Source of the DNA: Enterococcaceae bacterium
Lineage (GTDB): Bacteria; Bacillota; Bacilli; Lactobacillales; Enterococcaceae
Direction: 5' to 3'
Assembly (NCBI GenBank): GCA_022649665.1
Contig: JALCOL010000001.1
Span: forward strand, 124,001 to 188,000
DNA length: 64,000 bases
Of the stretch, positions 9,086 through 17,336 are shown piece by piece (position 1 is the first letter of the stretch; the number at the start of each line of letters is the position of its first letter). A program made the translations under genes and the position numbers. A model generated the notes under the pieces. That model did no database searches. It was not told where the DNA came from and saw only the letters and a program-made list of their open reading frames with translations.

Positions 9086-9154
9086 CGAAGGTATATTATT
9101 TATCAAAAAAAGTACTCGGCGGGTGCTCTTTTGATAAAATACCTCGTTTTTTTT
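9086..9154 (+). terminator. Strong hairpin with T8: nifS terminator or adhesin leader attenuator
   Basis: A stem of about 17 pairs (left arm runs from CGAAGGTAT to TTATCAAAA, right arm TTTTGATAA to ATACCTCG, small bulges), 21-base loop, then eight T. Right behind it is a TATAAT box at 9158-9163, which would start the adhesin transcript just downstream. Alternatively it is an attenuator: loop bases CTCGGC (9115-9120) are complementary to GCCGAG (9196-9201). The rest of the 340-base gap before the adhesin is AT-rich and holds an AAAGGAGG at 9184-9191 with no start codon at a usable distance. Confidence 0.6.
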
Positions 9155-9311
9155 AGATATAATTATATTTGTAAAACAATGGGAAAGGAGGCTCTGCCGA
9201 GCAAAGTACTTATTTTTTGGCGATTCGATAAATGAAAGGGCTTTCAAAATGAATTTTGGCAAAATGGCGGAGTAAAACAGGAAACAAGTCCCGAAGACAA
9301 GGGTGAGGGTG

Positions 9312-11924
9312 ATGAAAAGATTGTTTCAAAATAAACGGTTTTTGGTGGTTGGGATATGGATCATTGTTTTTTCGAATTTTCTGCCGCTGCTGGCTTCTGC
9401 GGCAAGTCCGAGTACGCTTTATCCGTATGATGCGATTTCCGTCAACGGAGCAGAAAAAGATAAAGAATCACTCGTATTGGAACGCCGGACGGATGCCGCT
9501 GCGACGTATGTCATTACGTTGAAAAGCCGCATGGATGGGAAACTTTCAGTCGAAAAAAATCCAGATGCAATACTCGCACAATTAGCCACCGCAGAACAAA
9601 AAAATACGGGAAGTCCAGTCGTTGCGATGCATCAGGAGGCGGGGAAAGAATATGCAGATCTTGAATTAAAAAAGGGCGAGTCGGTCAGTTTCACAGTAAC
9701 ACTTCAAGAAAAAGGAACGCTGCAGGAACTCGATGCCCTGTTCACTCCGGCGCCCCTCGAAACGGATTTCACAGTTGCTGAAGCGGAGCCGGTGATCCAG
9801 CCGTTTGCATTCAAACTCTTTGAGATCAAAACCGCTGCAACGCCAGCGGCTTTGTCAACTTCTGCCAGCAGCGCATCAACGGGTCCATCAACAACGTCTG
9901 CGCGTGCGGGAACAACTACGACGGCAGCAGACGCAGCAAGTGATGCAGAGAAGCGTCCGCAAACGGATCGTGTCGGGGCAGTGCAGAGCGGATTTATCGG
10001 CAGCTGCCCATATACGCTGCAGTCTACGAATCTGGTTATTTATCCGGGCGACATGGGGCAAGCGGACTATCCAGGATCGATCGATATGAAAACTTTGCGG
10101 ACAGAATATGGTACACAAATATACTACATCAAGTTTGTCTCAGATAGTGCAGGCAATAAGATCTATGCGCCGGCTTCTTGCGAAGATCTTTTCAAAGGCG
10201 GTCTTCATGAGGCAGATTATGGAGGAGTTGATACATTTACTGATTTAGACTGGATTGATTTTGGTGATCACTTTGATACCAGCCGCGTCACCGATATGGA
10301 GGGAATGTTTCAGGGTAATCTTTTTTTGCACAATATCATTGGAATGTCCACTTGGGACACTTCGCAAGTGACGAATCTGGCTAGGATGTTCGCAAGAAAT
10401 CGATCGTTGAATTCAGTAGGCGATATCAGCGGCTGGAATACCAGCTGCGTCACAAATATGGCCGGATTATTTATCGATAATCGGACGCTGCGTACTGCGG
10501 GAAATCTTGGTAAATGGGACGTTTCCAAGGTCACAAATATGCAGCTAATGTTTAACGATTGTTCAAACATAAGACTTCCTGACGATTTGAACAGTTGGAA
10601 TACTTCAAACGTCACGGACATGTCATTTATGTTCTTTGGATGCACTTGGCAGGAGAAGCTTGGAAAAATCAGCAAGTGGGACACCTCGAGCGTTACGACA
10701 ATGGAAGGGATGTTTACCTACGACTGGGCGATCACAACGGAAGGCATCAGCGACTTGGGCAGTTGGGATGTCTCAAAAGTGACGAATTTCAAGCGAATGT
10801 TTCTAGATACGTGGAATTTGTCCACTCTTGATTTCGAAAATTGGAAGATCAGCAAAGGCGCTGTGGTCGATGATATGCTGAGCGGTTCCGGGATCAGCAA
10901 GATCATTTTAGGCACGGAAATCAAGCAAACGATCACGCTCCCCGGACAAAAGCTGCGTGTCGGTTCGAAAGAAAACGGTGATTGGACTGCTTGGGTCGGG
11001 GTCGGCACGGGTTCTGAAGCTGCTCCGGAAGGCGAAGTCTTAACGGCGAAAACATATCTCAGCGAAACGAATACAGCCGATACGTATATCATCGCCAAAC
11101 CGAAAGTCAAAGCGATCGATCTTCAAGTCAATGACGCGTGGAAGCCCGCGACCGGTGTTCCGAATATCAAATTTATGATCACCAATAAGAACGCGAAGGC
11201 GGTAAACAAAACAATCAATGAAGATGCATTCGGCGATGCGGCGACGTTCGTGACGGATCCGAACGGCAAGATCTTGATGCGCTATCTGCCCGCGACCGCC
11301 TTTTATGATTATCAGGCACAAGAAGATCTGGCGAATTCGAATCAAAATTACTGGCCGCTTGCCGAAGTGCCGGATGCCGCCTCGCCAGTCGCGACGGTTT
11401 ATGAGCTGCAGAGAAATGCTACTTCAGGAACGATCACGCCAATCAAAAATCCGCTTTATGTCGTGCCGAAAGTCGTGATCCACATCAACGCGCAAGACAC
11501 CAGCGGCAACGCGCTTTCGGGAATCGTTTTTGAATTAGATCATAACGGCATCCCGGTCACTCAACTCGGCAGCAAAACTTTCGTTCAGCCGGTGACGGGC
11601 GCTGACGGCAGCTATACGATCGAAAATTACTATATTAAAGAGCCGGGGGACTATACGCTCAAGATCGTGAAGGATCTTTCCGCTGGCTATGATCCGGCAA
11701 ACGGCGATACGTTCACTGCCGATACAGTCGATCCGACAAAAACGCTGATCAATTTTGGCGGCACTTACCAGATTAATGTGAAACTTGTAAAATACAAGAC
11801 CCGTTTGCCATTGACTGGCGGCAAGGGGTTTGGCCGATCGAGCGCGATGATTTTGATCAGCGGCGGAATCCTGGCAGTCGGTTTGAGCGCTAAACATAAG
11901 AAAAAACCGCGCGTAAAAAAATAG
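9312..11924 (+). CDS. LPxTG-anchored BspA-like surface protein
   Basis: Cell-wall-anchored secreted protein of about 870 residues, a likely adhesin. Order: signal peptide (MKRLFQNKR, hydrophobic core, cleavage near ASAA at about 33); a non-repeat region of about 140 residues; a Ser/Thr/Ala-rich linker (about 180-215); a block of BspA-type DUF285 repeats with the W-[DN]-[TV]-S-x-V-T-[DN]-M pattern seen seven times plus a decayed eighth; two beta-rich segments resembling Cna-B/SpaA folds; LPLTG near residue 832, a hydrophobic helix and a KHKKKPRVKK tail. ATG 9312 is preferred over GTG 9303 because GGTGAGG lies closer to the right distance. Monocistronic, closed by a strong terminator. Ligand unknown. 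Confidence 0.85.
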   Translation: MKRLFQNKRFLVVGIWIIVFSNFLPLLASAASPSTLYPYDAISVNGAEKDKESLVLERRTDAAATYVITLKSRMDGKLSVEKNPDAILAQLATAEQKNTGSPVVAMHQEAGKEYADLELKKGESVSFTVTLQEKGTLQELDALFTPAPLETDFTVAEAEPVIQPFAFKLFEIKTAATPAALSTSASSASTGPSTTSARAGTTTTAADAASDAEKRPQTDRVGAVQSGFIGSCPYTLQSTNLVIYPGDMGQADYPGSIDMKTLRTEYGTQIYYIKFVSDSAGNKIYAPASCEDLFKGGLHEADYGGVDTFTDLDWIDFGDHFDTSRVTDMEGMFQGNLFLHNIIGMSTWDTSQVTNLARMFARNRSLNSVGDISGWNTSCVTNMAGLFIDNRTLRTAGNLGKWDVSKVTNMQLMFNDCSNIRLPDDLNSWNTSNVTDMSFMFFGCTWQEKLGKISKWDTSSVTTMEGMFTYDWAITTEGISDLGSWDVSKVTNFKRMFLDTWNLSTLDFENWKISKGAVVDDMLSGSGISKIILGTEIKQTITLPGQKLRVGSKENGDWTAWVGVGTGSEAAPEGEVLTAKTYLSETNTADTYIIAKPKVKAIDLQVNDAWKPATGVPNIKFMITNKNAKAVNKTINEDAFGDAATFVTDPNGKILMRYLPATAFYDYQAQEDLANSNQNYWPLAEVPDAASPVATVYELQRNATSGTITPIKNPLYVVPKVVIHINAQDTSGNALSGIVFELDHNGIPVTQLGSKTFVQPVTGADGSYTIENYYIKEPGDYTLKIVKDLSAGYDPANGDTFTADTVDPTKTLINFGGTYQINVKLVKYKTRLPLTGGKGFGRSSAMILISGGILAVGLSAKHKKKPRVKK
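10270..10870 (+). repeat. DUF285 (BspA-type) coding repeats
   Basis: Tandem degenerate repeats inside the adhesin gene with a period of roughly 35-42 codons, each carrying W-[DN]-[TV]-S-x-V-T followed by an aromatic-rich M-F core (for example WDTSQVTNL, WNTSCVTNM, WDVSKVTNM, WNTSNVTDM). They are diverged at DNA level, so they are old repeats rather than a recent expansion. Confidence 0.8.
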
Positions 11925-11976
11925 TCTGGTCGCAGTGCGGCTGAGGCAAAGCTGCATAAAATATCGGGAAAAAAAT

Positions 11977-12026
11977 AAGGGATTTCACGAAGCACTCATT
12001 CGAATGTTTCGCGAAATCCCTTTTTT
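11977..12026. terminator. Bidirectional terminator between adhesin and flavoenzyme
   Basis: Arms AAGGGATTTCACGAA and TTCGCGAAATCCCTT (one mismatch), loop about 17 bases, A run before and T6 after. Placed between convergent genes. Confidence 0.8.
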
Positions 12027-12073
12027 AGTTCATAAAATGATTTTTGCTCTCGTTTGTGAGAAGCAAAATACGA

Positions 12074-14089
12074 CTAAATATCTTTAGCGATATAGTAAGC
12101 TTGCCAGATCGCGTCCATGATCTTGCCGGCATGGACCGCGTCGCCGATCAAGTAAGTTTCTTTATCGGCCGTTTGCAGCAATTGGGCAAATGGATCATTG
12201 GCTTTGTAGCCGATCGCACAGATGACAGTATCACCAGTGAACTCTTTTTTATGGCCGTCTTTGTCTTCAGCGATGACTGTAGTGCCGTCGATATGATCGA
12301 CTTTCGTATTGAGCTGGACATCGATATGTTCGTACGGCAATAATTCAGCCATCATTTGCCAGTTCGGGAACGGCGTTTGTTTCGGACCGCCGCAAATTTG
12401 ATCCGTCATTTCGATGATCGTGACCTTTTTGCCTTGGCGTTCCAGCCACAAGCCGGTTTCGCAGCCGACGAGCCCACCACCGATGATCGTGACGTTTTGG
12501 CCAACTTCCGCTTTTTTCAGCAAAACGTCCGCTGCCCGCAGCATTTGATCGCTGCCGAAGTTCGGCATGATGGGTTTCGAACCAGTTGCGGCAACGATGG
12601 CATCAAATGCAGGATCATCAAAATCATGTTTCGTTGCCGGATGGTTCAATTCAATGTGGACATTCGGCATTTTCGCGAGTTGTTTTTCAAACCAGATCAA
12701 CAGTTGGCGGTCATAATCTTTGAAGCTCGGTGCAGATCCTGGGATCAAAGCACCGCCCAAGCGTTCATTGGCTTCCAAGATCGTGACTTCATGTCCGCGC
12801 AAGCCGCAGATATATGCCATTTCCATACCAGCCGGCCCGCCGCCGATCACGAGGATATTTTTCTTGACGAGCGGTGCGGCTAATTTGTATTCAGCTTCGT
12901 GTCCGCACTCCGGGTTGACAGTACAAGAATAAGGCAGGCCGTTGATCAACCGATTCAAACAGCCGTCATGACAAGAAATACATGGACGGACATCTTCCCA
13001 GTTATCTTCTTTTATCTTGTTGATGATGTCTGGATCTGCTAAAAGCGGGCGGCCAAACTCAACGAGATCGATATTTTTATCAAAAGCATCATTCAATGCT
13101 TCTGGATCATCCATTCGACCCGCAACTGCGACTGGAATATTGACCGCTTCTTTGACTTTTGCGGCGAATTCGTTGTAAATGCCTTTCTTTTCAAAATACA
13201 TCGGCGGATGGTTCCAGAACCAGGCATCATAAGTACCGCAATCGACATTCAGCATATCATAGCCGGCTGCTTCGAAAGCTTGCGCGACTTTCAAGCCTTC
13301 CTCGACGTCGCGTCCTTGTTCAGCAAAATGTTCGCCAGGCAGGCCACCTTCACGCAAATGACGGATAAAGCTTTTCAGCGAATAGCGCAGCGTTACCGGG
13401 AAGTCTTCGCCGCATGCTTCTTTGATCGCTTTGACGATTTCGATCGGGAAGCGCAGCCGATTTTCCAAACTGCCGCCATATTCATCGGTCCGATGATTGA
13501 AAAACGACATCGTAAACTGATCCAGCAGATAACCTTCATGGACCGCGTGGATCTCGACACCGTCAAACCCGGATGCTTGACAGATTTTCGCGCCTTGTGC
13601 AAAGTGCTTGATCGTTTCTTTGATCTCGTCGACCGTCATGGCCCGATGATGCAGTTTCGGATCAAAGCGGTTTTCCTGCGGAGAAGGAGCCCACATTTTT
13701 TTCGAGGAGCCCGGGAAAGCCGAGCGGCCGGAGCCGGCGGAAATCATGCAGATGACTTTTGTCCCGTATTGATGGATCTGATCGACCATTTTCCGAGAAG
13801 AGTTCATGAAAGAAAATGGATCATAAATCGGACAAGGAACCGATAGGTCGCCCATGTCCTGATAATCGGCAGCGATCAGACCAGCGGTGATCATCCCGAC
13901 GCCGCCTTTCGCCCGGCGAATATAAAGTTCTTGGATATTTTTGTTGAAGCCGCCGCGCGCATCCGCGTAGCCGACAAGTCCGAGAGGCGCCATCACTGAG
14001 CGATTTTTCAACTGGATCTTTCCGATGTGAGTGGGCGTAAAGAGCCGAGAGACATCGCGCTTCTGGATATTTTCCGTTACTAATACCAT
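12074..14089 (-). CDS. Old Yellow Enzyme-type NADH:flavin oxidoreductase / enoate reductase-like
   Basis: Three-part flavoenzyme of 671 residues: an N-terminal FMN TIM barrel of the Old Yellow family (LFTPTHIGKIQLKNR, GYDMLNVDCGTYDAW), a cysteine cluster for a 4Fe-4S centre (CISCHDGCLNR, then C about 11 residues later in PYSCTVNPECG), and C-terminal FAD and NAD(P) folds (ILVIGGGPAGMEMAY, VTIIGGGLVGCETGLW). Length and order match 2,4-dienoyl-CoA reductase (FadH), clostridial 2-enoate reductase and bile-acid BaiCD/BaiH enzymes; the physiological substrate cannot be told. The start is ATG 14089 behind AAAGGAG; upstream in-frame codons overlap the promoter. No fatty-acid or bile genes lie nearby. 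Monocistronic, with its own promoter and operator. Confidence 0.88.
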   Translation of the reverse strand: MVLVTENIQKRDVSRLFTPTHIGKIQLKNRSVMAPLGLVGYADARGGFNKNIQELYIRRAKGGVGMITAGLIAADYQDMGDLSVPCPIYDPFSFMNSSRKMVDQIHQYGTKVICMISAGSGRSAFPGSSKKMWAPSPQENRFDPKLHHRAMTVDEIKETIKHFAQGAKICQASGFDGVEIHAVHEGYLLDQFTMSFFNHRTDEYGGSLENRLRFPIEIVKAIKEACGEDFPVTLRYSLKSFIRHLREGGLPGEHFAEQGRDVEEGLKVAQAFEAAGYDMLNVDCGTYDAWFWNHPPMYFEKKGIYNEFAAKVKEAVNIPVAVAGRMDDPEALNDAFDKNIDLVEFGRPLLADPDIINKIKEDNWEDVRPCISCHDGCLNRLINGLPYSCTVNPECGHEAEYKLAAPLVKKNILVIGGGPAGMEMAYICGLRGHEVTILEANERLGGALIPGSAPSFKDYDRQLLIWFEKQLAKMPNVHIELNHPATKHDFDDPAFDAIVAATGSKPIMPNFGSDQMLRAADVLLKKAEVGQNVTIIGGGLVGCETGLWLERQGKKVTIIEMTDQICGGPKQTPFPNWQMMAELLPYEHIDVQLNTKVDHIDGTTVIAEDKDGHKKEFTGDTVICAIGYKANDPFAQLLQTADKETYLIGDAVHAGKIMDAIWQAYYIAKDI

Positions 14090-14143
14090 TTCGCATTCTC
14101 CTTTTGTTTTGATCATTTGCGCAATAGTGCACATATACAAATT

Positions 14144-14172
14144 CAGTATAACAACTGTTTTACTGGTGGCAA
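14144..14172 (-). promoter_or_regulatory. Promoter with palindromic operator for the flavoenzyme gene
   Basis: On the minus strand: -35 TTGCCA (14172-14167), 16 bp, -10 TATACT (14150-14145). A 22-bp near-perfect palindrome with arms CAGTATAACA (14144-14153) and TGTTTTACTG (14156-14165), one mismatch, covers the -10 and most of the spacer. Position and symmetry suggest a dimeric repressor site. No regulator gene is adjacent. The remaining bases up to 14330 show nothing definite apart from a TATACT at 14276-14281 that could serve the rightward genes. Confidence 0.55.
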
Positions 14173-14351
14173 GAAAAGTGACTTCTATTATGCACAGATT
14201 TCCATCAAGTTTTTCGTCCAGAAGCTCTATTCATTTTTGCGACTTTCGGCGGATACCGTCAAAAAGCAGTCTTGATATACTGAAAGCAGCGCAGCAAGCA
14301 CTCATCATCTCAAATTTTATTTATTTTTAGCGAAGGAGCAGGAGGAGAAAC

Positions 14352-15104
14352 ATGAAAAATATCGTGGAAGTAAAAGATGTTAAAAAAGTATATGGCAAAA
14401 GCAACGAAAAGCAGACTGAAGCGTTGAAAGACATCAGTTTCAGTGTGGAAAAAGGCGAATTTGTCGGGATCATGGGGGCATCCGGCTCGGGAAAATCGAC
14501 ATTGCTGAATATTTTGTCAACGCTTGATCTGCCGACTGCCGGCACGGTCGCGATCGATCAAAAGGACGTCACGAAACTGCGCGGCAATCAGCTGGCAGAT
14601 TTCCGCAGCCGCGCGATTGGCTTTATTTTTCAAGAGTTCAATTTGTTGGAAAATTTGACGGTCAGAGAAAATATCGCGATCCCGCTCTCTTTGCAAGGCG
14701 TTCGGCCGCGGGAGATCAAGGAGCGGACGGAAAAAGTTGCCGCACGGCTTTCGATCACGGAAACACTCGACAAGTATCCTTCACAGATCTCCGGCGGCCA
14801 AAAACAGCGTGCCGCTTCCGCACGGGCTTTGATCACACAGCCGGCGATCCTTTTGGGGGATGAGCCAACCGGTTCGCTCGACTCGAAAAGTGCGCGCGAC
14901 TTGCTGGATATGATGGAAGAATTGAATCAAAAAGACGCGATCTCGATTTTGCTGGTGACACATGATCCGGCTGCTGCCAGCTATTGCCGGCGGATCCTTT
15001 TTATCAAAGACGGCGTGATCCATCAAGAGGTCAAACGCGAAGGCAAGAGTCGCGAAGCGTTTTACCGCGAAGTGCTTGCGATTCTCGGCAATTTAGAACA
15101 ATAA
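14352..15104 (+). CDS. ABC ATPase, BceA-type
   Basis: ATP-binding subunit of a BceAB/MacB-type transporter, 250 residues, the family's usual length. Walker A GASGSGKST near residue 43, Q-loop FQEFNLLENLT, signature ISGGQKQRAASARAL, Walker B and D-loop LLGDEPTGSLDS, switch VTHDPAAASYC. BceA-like ATPases power FtsX-type permeases that remove bacitracin or antimicrobial peptides from lipid II intermediates. AGGAGGAG precedes ATG 14352. The permease follows after 14 bp. Unlike most Bce loci there is no linked histidine kinase or response regulator in the window, so control must come from elsewhere or be different. Confidence 0.88.
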   Translation: MKNIVEVKDVKKVYGKSNEKQTEALKDISFSVEKGEFVGIMGASGSGKSTLLNILSTLDLPTAGTVAIDQKDVTKLRGNQLADFRSRAIGFIFQEFNLLENLTVRENIAIPLSLQGVRPREIKERTEKVAARLSITETLDKYPSQISGGQKQRAASARALITQPAILLGDEPTGSLDSKSARDLLDMMEELNQKDAISILLVTHDPAAASYCRRILFIKDGVIHQEVKREGKSREAFYREVLAILGNLEQ

Positions 15105-15118
15105 AGGGGGCTTTTGAA

Positions 15119-16927
15119 ATGCTTTGGAAATTATCGCTTACCGGCATCAAAAGCCGCTTGCGGGATTATATCGTGTTGTTTTCAGGTTTAGTAATGGCTT
15201 CAGCTATTTTTTATATGTTTCAGTCGATGGCAGCGAATGAAGCTTTTTTGAAAAGCAATTCGATCTTGTCTGTGATCGTCGTCGTGTTTTACATCGGCTC
15301 TTTTTTATTGGCTTTGATCACACTGGTCTATATTTTATATGCCAATTCTTTTCTAATGGCGATGCGCCAGAAAGATTATGCGATGTTTATGATGCTCGGC
15401 GCGCGCAGCAGCAAGATCGGCCAGATGATCTTCATTGAAACTTTTGCCGTCGGGATCATCGCGACAGCGGTGGGTTCAGCGATCGGTGTCGGCTTGACGA
15501 CCCTTGTCAATTATTTATTGACGAACCGGCTGGGGATCACGGTCAGCCATTTTTCACCGTTCAATCAAAAAGCGCTTTTGATCACGGGTGTATTTTTCAC
15601 ATTCTTGTTTTTGATCGCTTCGCTCAGCAATGCACGCAGGATCGCAAAAAAGCCGATCTTGTCACTTTTGCGCGCGAATCAAACACCGGTCCACGCAAAA
15701 CGCAAATGGGCCCTCCTGTTCTTGGAAGCAGTCGGCGGTCTTTTGTGTTTAGCAGTCGGATATTATTTGATGGCAAATATCAAAGTATTCCAGCTGCCAG
15801 GATTTGCGGCGGCCGTGCTGGTGATCGTGCTGGGAACATATTTTGTCTTTCATGCAGTACTGATTTTCGTGATCCAGCTGTTGAAACATTCAGACCGTTT
15901 TGCACTGAAAAAATTGAACAATTTCACATTGGCGCAGCTCGATTTTCGGATCCAAGACTACACCAGAATGTTATCAATGGTCTCGATTCTTTTCGCACTC
16001 GCACTCGGGGCACTGACAGTCGGGTTGGGTTTTCGAAATGAGATCCCGAAATGGGCAGCGATGTCGTCGGCTTATGACCTGGTTTTGAATAATGCCCAAG
16101 AAGTCGATCAAAAGAAAGTTGCAGCCCTTCGGCCGACGTATGATGTGAGCTACCAGCAAAAAGAGGATGCGCAAACAGTCTATTATGTCAAAGAGCAATT
16201 TGATGAGCATCCACTGAAGTCCCGCCTTTTTACCGGCACCTCCAACGCAAAAGCGGTCCAATATCGCGGCAGCGATCTGCTCTCTTCGACGGAAGCGCAA
16301 ATGAGCCTTAAACGAATGGAGCTGCCGGAGCAGCAGAAGAAAACGCAGAAATTTGTTTCGGCTGCGGAATTTGTCACACTTCCCGGAGCGACTGCGAATC
16401 TGGAAGTCGTTCAAGTCAAAGATTTTATGAAGCAGCGCGGTCCACTCAAAGCACTTGCGGAGAGCAATACAAAAAATAATCCGAGTCTAGCGGAAGATCC
16501 TTCTGGCGACTTTAAGCAAAAAGCCGTCGCATATGACATTTATAACGGAATGTTTTCAGGCTTTGAATTCATGGGATTCTTTTTAGGGATCGCATTTCTG
16601 GCAATGCTCGCCAGTTGTTTGATGTTCAAGATCCTCTCCGGTGCCAACAGCGACGAGATCCGCTATGCGATGCTTGCGAAGATCGGGACACGTAAAGCCC
16701 TTCTGAGCGGCTCCCTGCGCAAAGAGATCGGTGTCTTGTTCCTTGTTCCGGGGATTTTAGGAATGGTTCACGTCCTATTTGGATTAAAGATGTTTTCGAT
16801 CTTGATGATGAATCCATACGACCGGATCTGGCTGCCGTTTTTGATTTTCCTTGTCCTGTATTTCATTTATTATCTGTTGACGATCTGGATCTATCAAAGC
16901 ATCGTCTTGCGGAAAAAAGTGCAATAA
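15119..16927 (+). CDS. FtsX-family ABC permease, BceB-type
   Basis: Partner permease of the preceding ATPase, 602 residues. The BceB layout is visible: one N-terminal helix, three helices of the first FtsX domain (to about residue 170), a second helix group (about 190-330), a large extracytoplasmic domain (about 345-480) and three C-terminal helices. The extracytoplasmic domain is somewhat shorter than the roughly 200 residues usual in BceB. ATG 15119 follows GGGGG at a good distance. A peptide-antibiotic detoxification or sensing role is inferred from the family only. Confidence 0.85.
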   Translation: MLWKLSLTGIKSRLRDYIVLFSGLVMASAIFYMFQSMAANEAFLKSNSILSVIVVVFYIGSFLLALITLVYILYANSFLMAMRQKDYAMFMMLGARSSKIGQMIFIETFAVGIIATAVGSAIGVGLTTLVNYLLTNRLGITVSHFSPFNQKALLITGVFFTFLFLIASLSNARRIAKKPILSLLRANQTPVHAKRKWALLFLEAVGGLLCLAVGYYLMANIKVFQLPGFAAAVLVIVLGTYFVFHAVLIFVIQLLKHSDRFALKKLNNFTLAQLDFRIQDYTRMLSMVSILFALALGALTVGLGFRNEIPKWAAMSSAYDLVLNNAQEVDQKKVAALRPTYDVSYQQKEDAQTVYYVKEQFDEHPLKSRLFTGTSNAKAVQYRGSDLLSSTEAQMSLKRMELPEQQKKTQKFVSAAEFVTLPGATANLEVVQVKDFMKQRGPLKALAESNTKNNPSLAEDPSGDFKQKAVAYDIYNGMFSGFEFMGFFLGIAFLAMLASCLMFKILSGANSDEIRYAMLAKIGTRKALLSGSLRKEIGVLFLVPGILGMVHVLFGLKMFSILMMNPYDRIWLPFLIFLVLYFIYYLLTIWIYQSIVLRKKVQ

Positions 16928-17013
16928 AACGAATCGCTTCAGGGAAAGGGCTGCTGGAATCTTGATGATCCGGCGATTGGGACGGCGATAAAACTTTTTT
17001 CACGATCTTTCGT

Positions 17014-17041
17014 TTGCGCACGCGCGAATTTCTTGTATAAT
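17014..17041 (+). promoter_or_regulatory. Promoter of the cobalamin-controlled ECF operon
   Basis: A perfect TATAAT at 17036-17041 with a poor -35 (TTGCGC, 17014-17019, 16 bp spacer). The transcript would start near 17048, right where the riboswitch begins. Confidence 0.5.
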
Positions 17042-17047
17042 CAGGAC

Positions 17048-17225
17048 AATAGCATACGGAGATTTGATGGATCAGGAATAAGGTGAAAAGCCTTAACAGC
17101 CCCTTTCTACTGTAACGCGGACGAAATTCGAAAAGCTCACTGCTGAAGCGGGAAGAGCGAAGAGTAGGATGAAACGAAGTCAGGATACTGCCCATCACTG
17201 AGCCGATACAACGATATCAGGGTGA
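17048..17225 (+). promoter_or_regulatory. Cobalamin riboswitch aptamer
   Basis: The conserved core elements occur in order: GGTGAAAAGCC near 17082, CACTG near 17138, GGGAAGAGCGAAGAG near 17150, and the B12 box AGTCAGGATACTGCCC at 17178-17193, followed by CATCACTG. This is the adenosylcobalamin-type aptamer arrangement. The expression platform is the terminator at 17282-17317 directly before the ECF genes, so bound cobalamin is expected to stop transcription and cobalamin shortage to turn on uptake. Confidence 0.92.
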
Positions 17226-17281
17226 AATTGTTTGGCGTCCAAAATTCAGTCTATCCAATAGGCTTATTTTGCGGCGCCTGC

Positions 17282-17317
17282 AGGAGAAAACCATTCCTTG
17301 GTTTTCTCCTTTTTTTA
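17282..17317 (+). terminator. Riboswitch expression-platform terminator
   Basis: Perfect 12-bp stem AGGAGAAAACCA / TGGTTTTCTCCT, 5-base loop, T7. It lies between the cobalamin aptamer and the first structural gene, whose ribosome site begins only a few bases later. Confidence 0.88.
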
Positions 17318-17336
17318 TTGGAAAGAAGGTGCGACT

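Noticed and set aside
9181-9262. c-di-GMP or other known riboswitch before the adhesin
   Set aside because: I compared the block with the GEMM-I core and other common aptamers and found no matching conserved segments.
13208-13846. 212-codon frame opposite the flavoenzyme gene
   Set aside because: Antisense of a well-conserved enzyme; no ribosome site and no recognisable motif.
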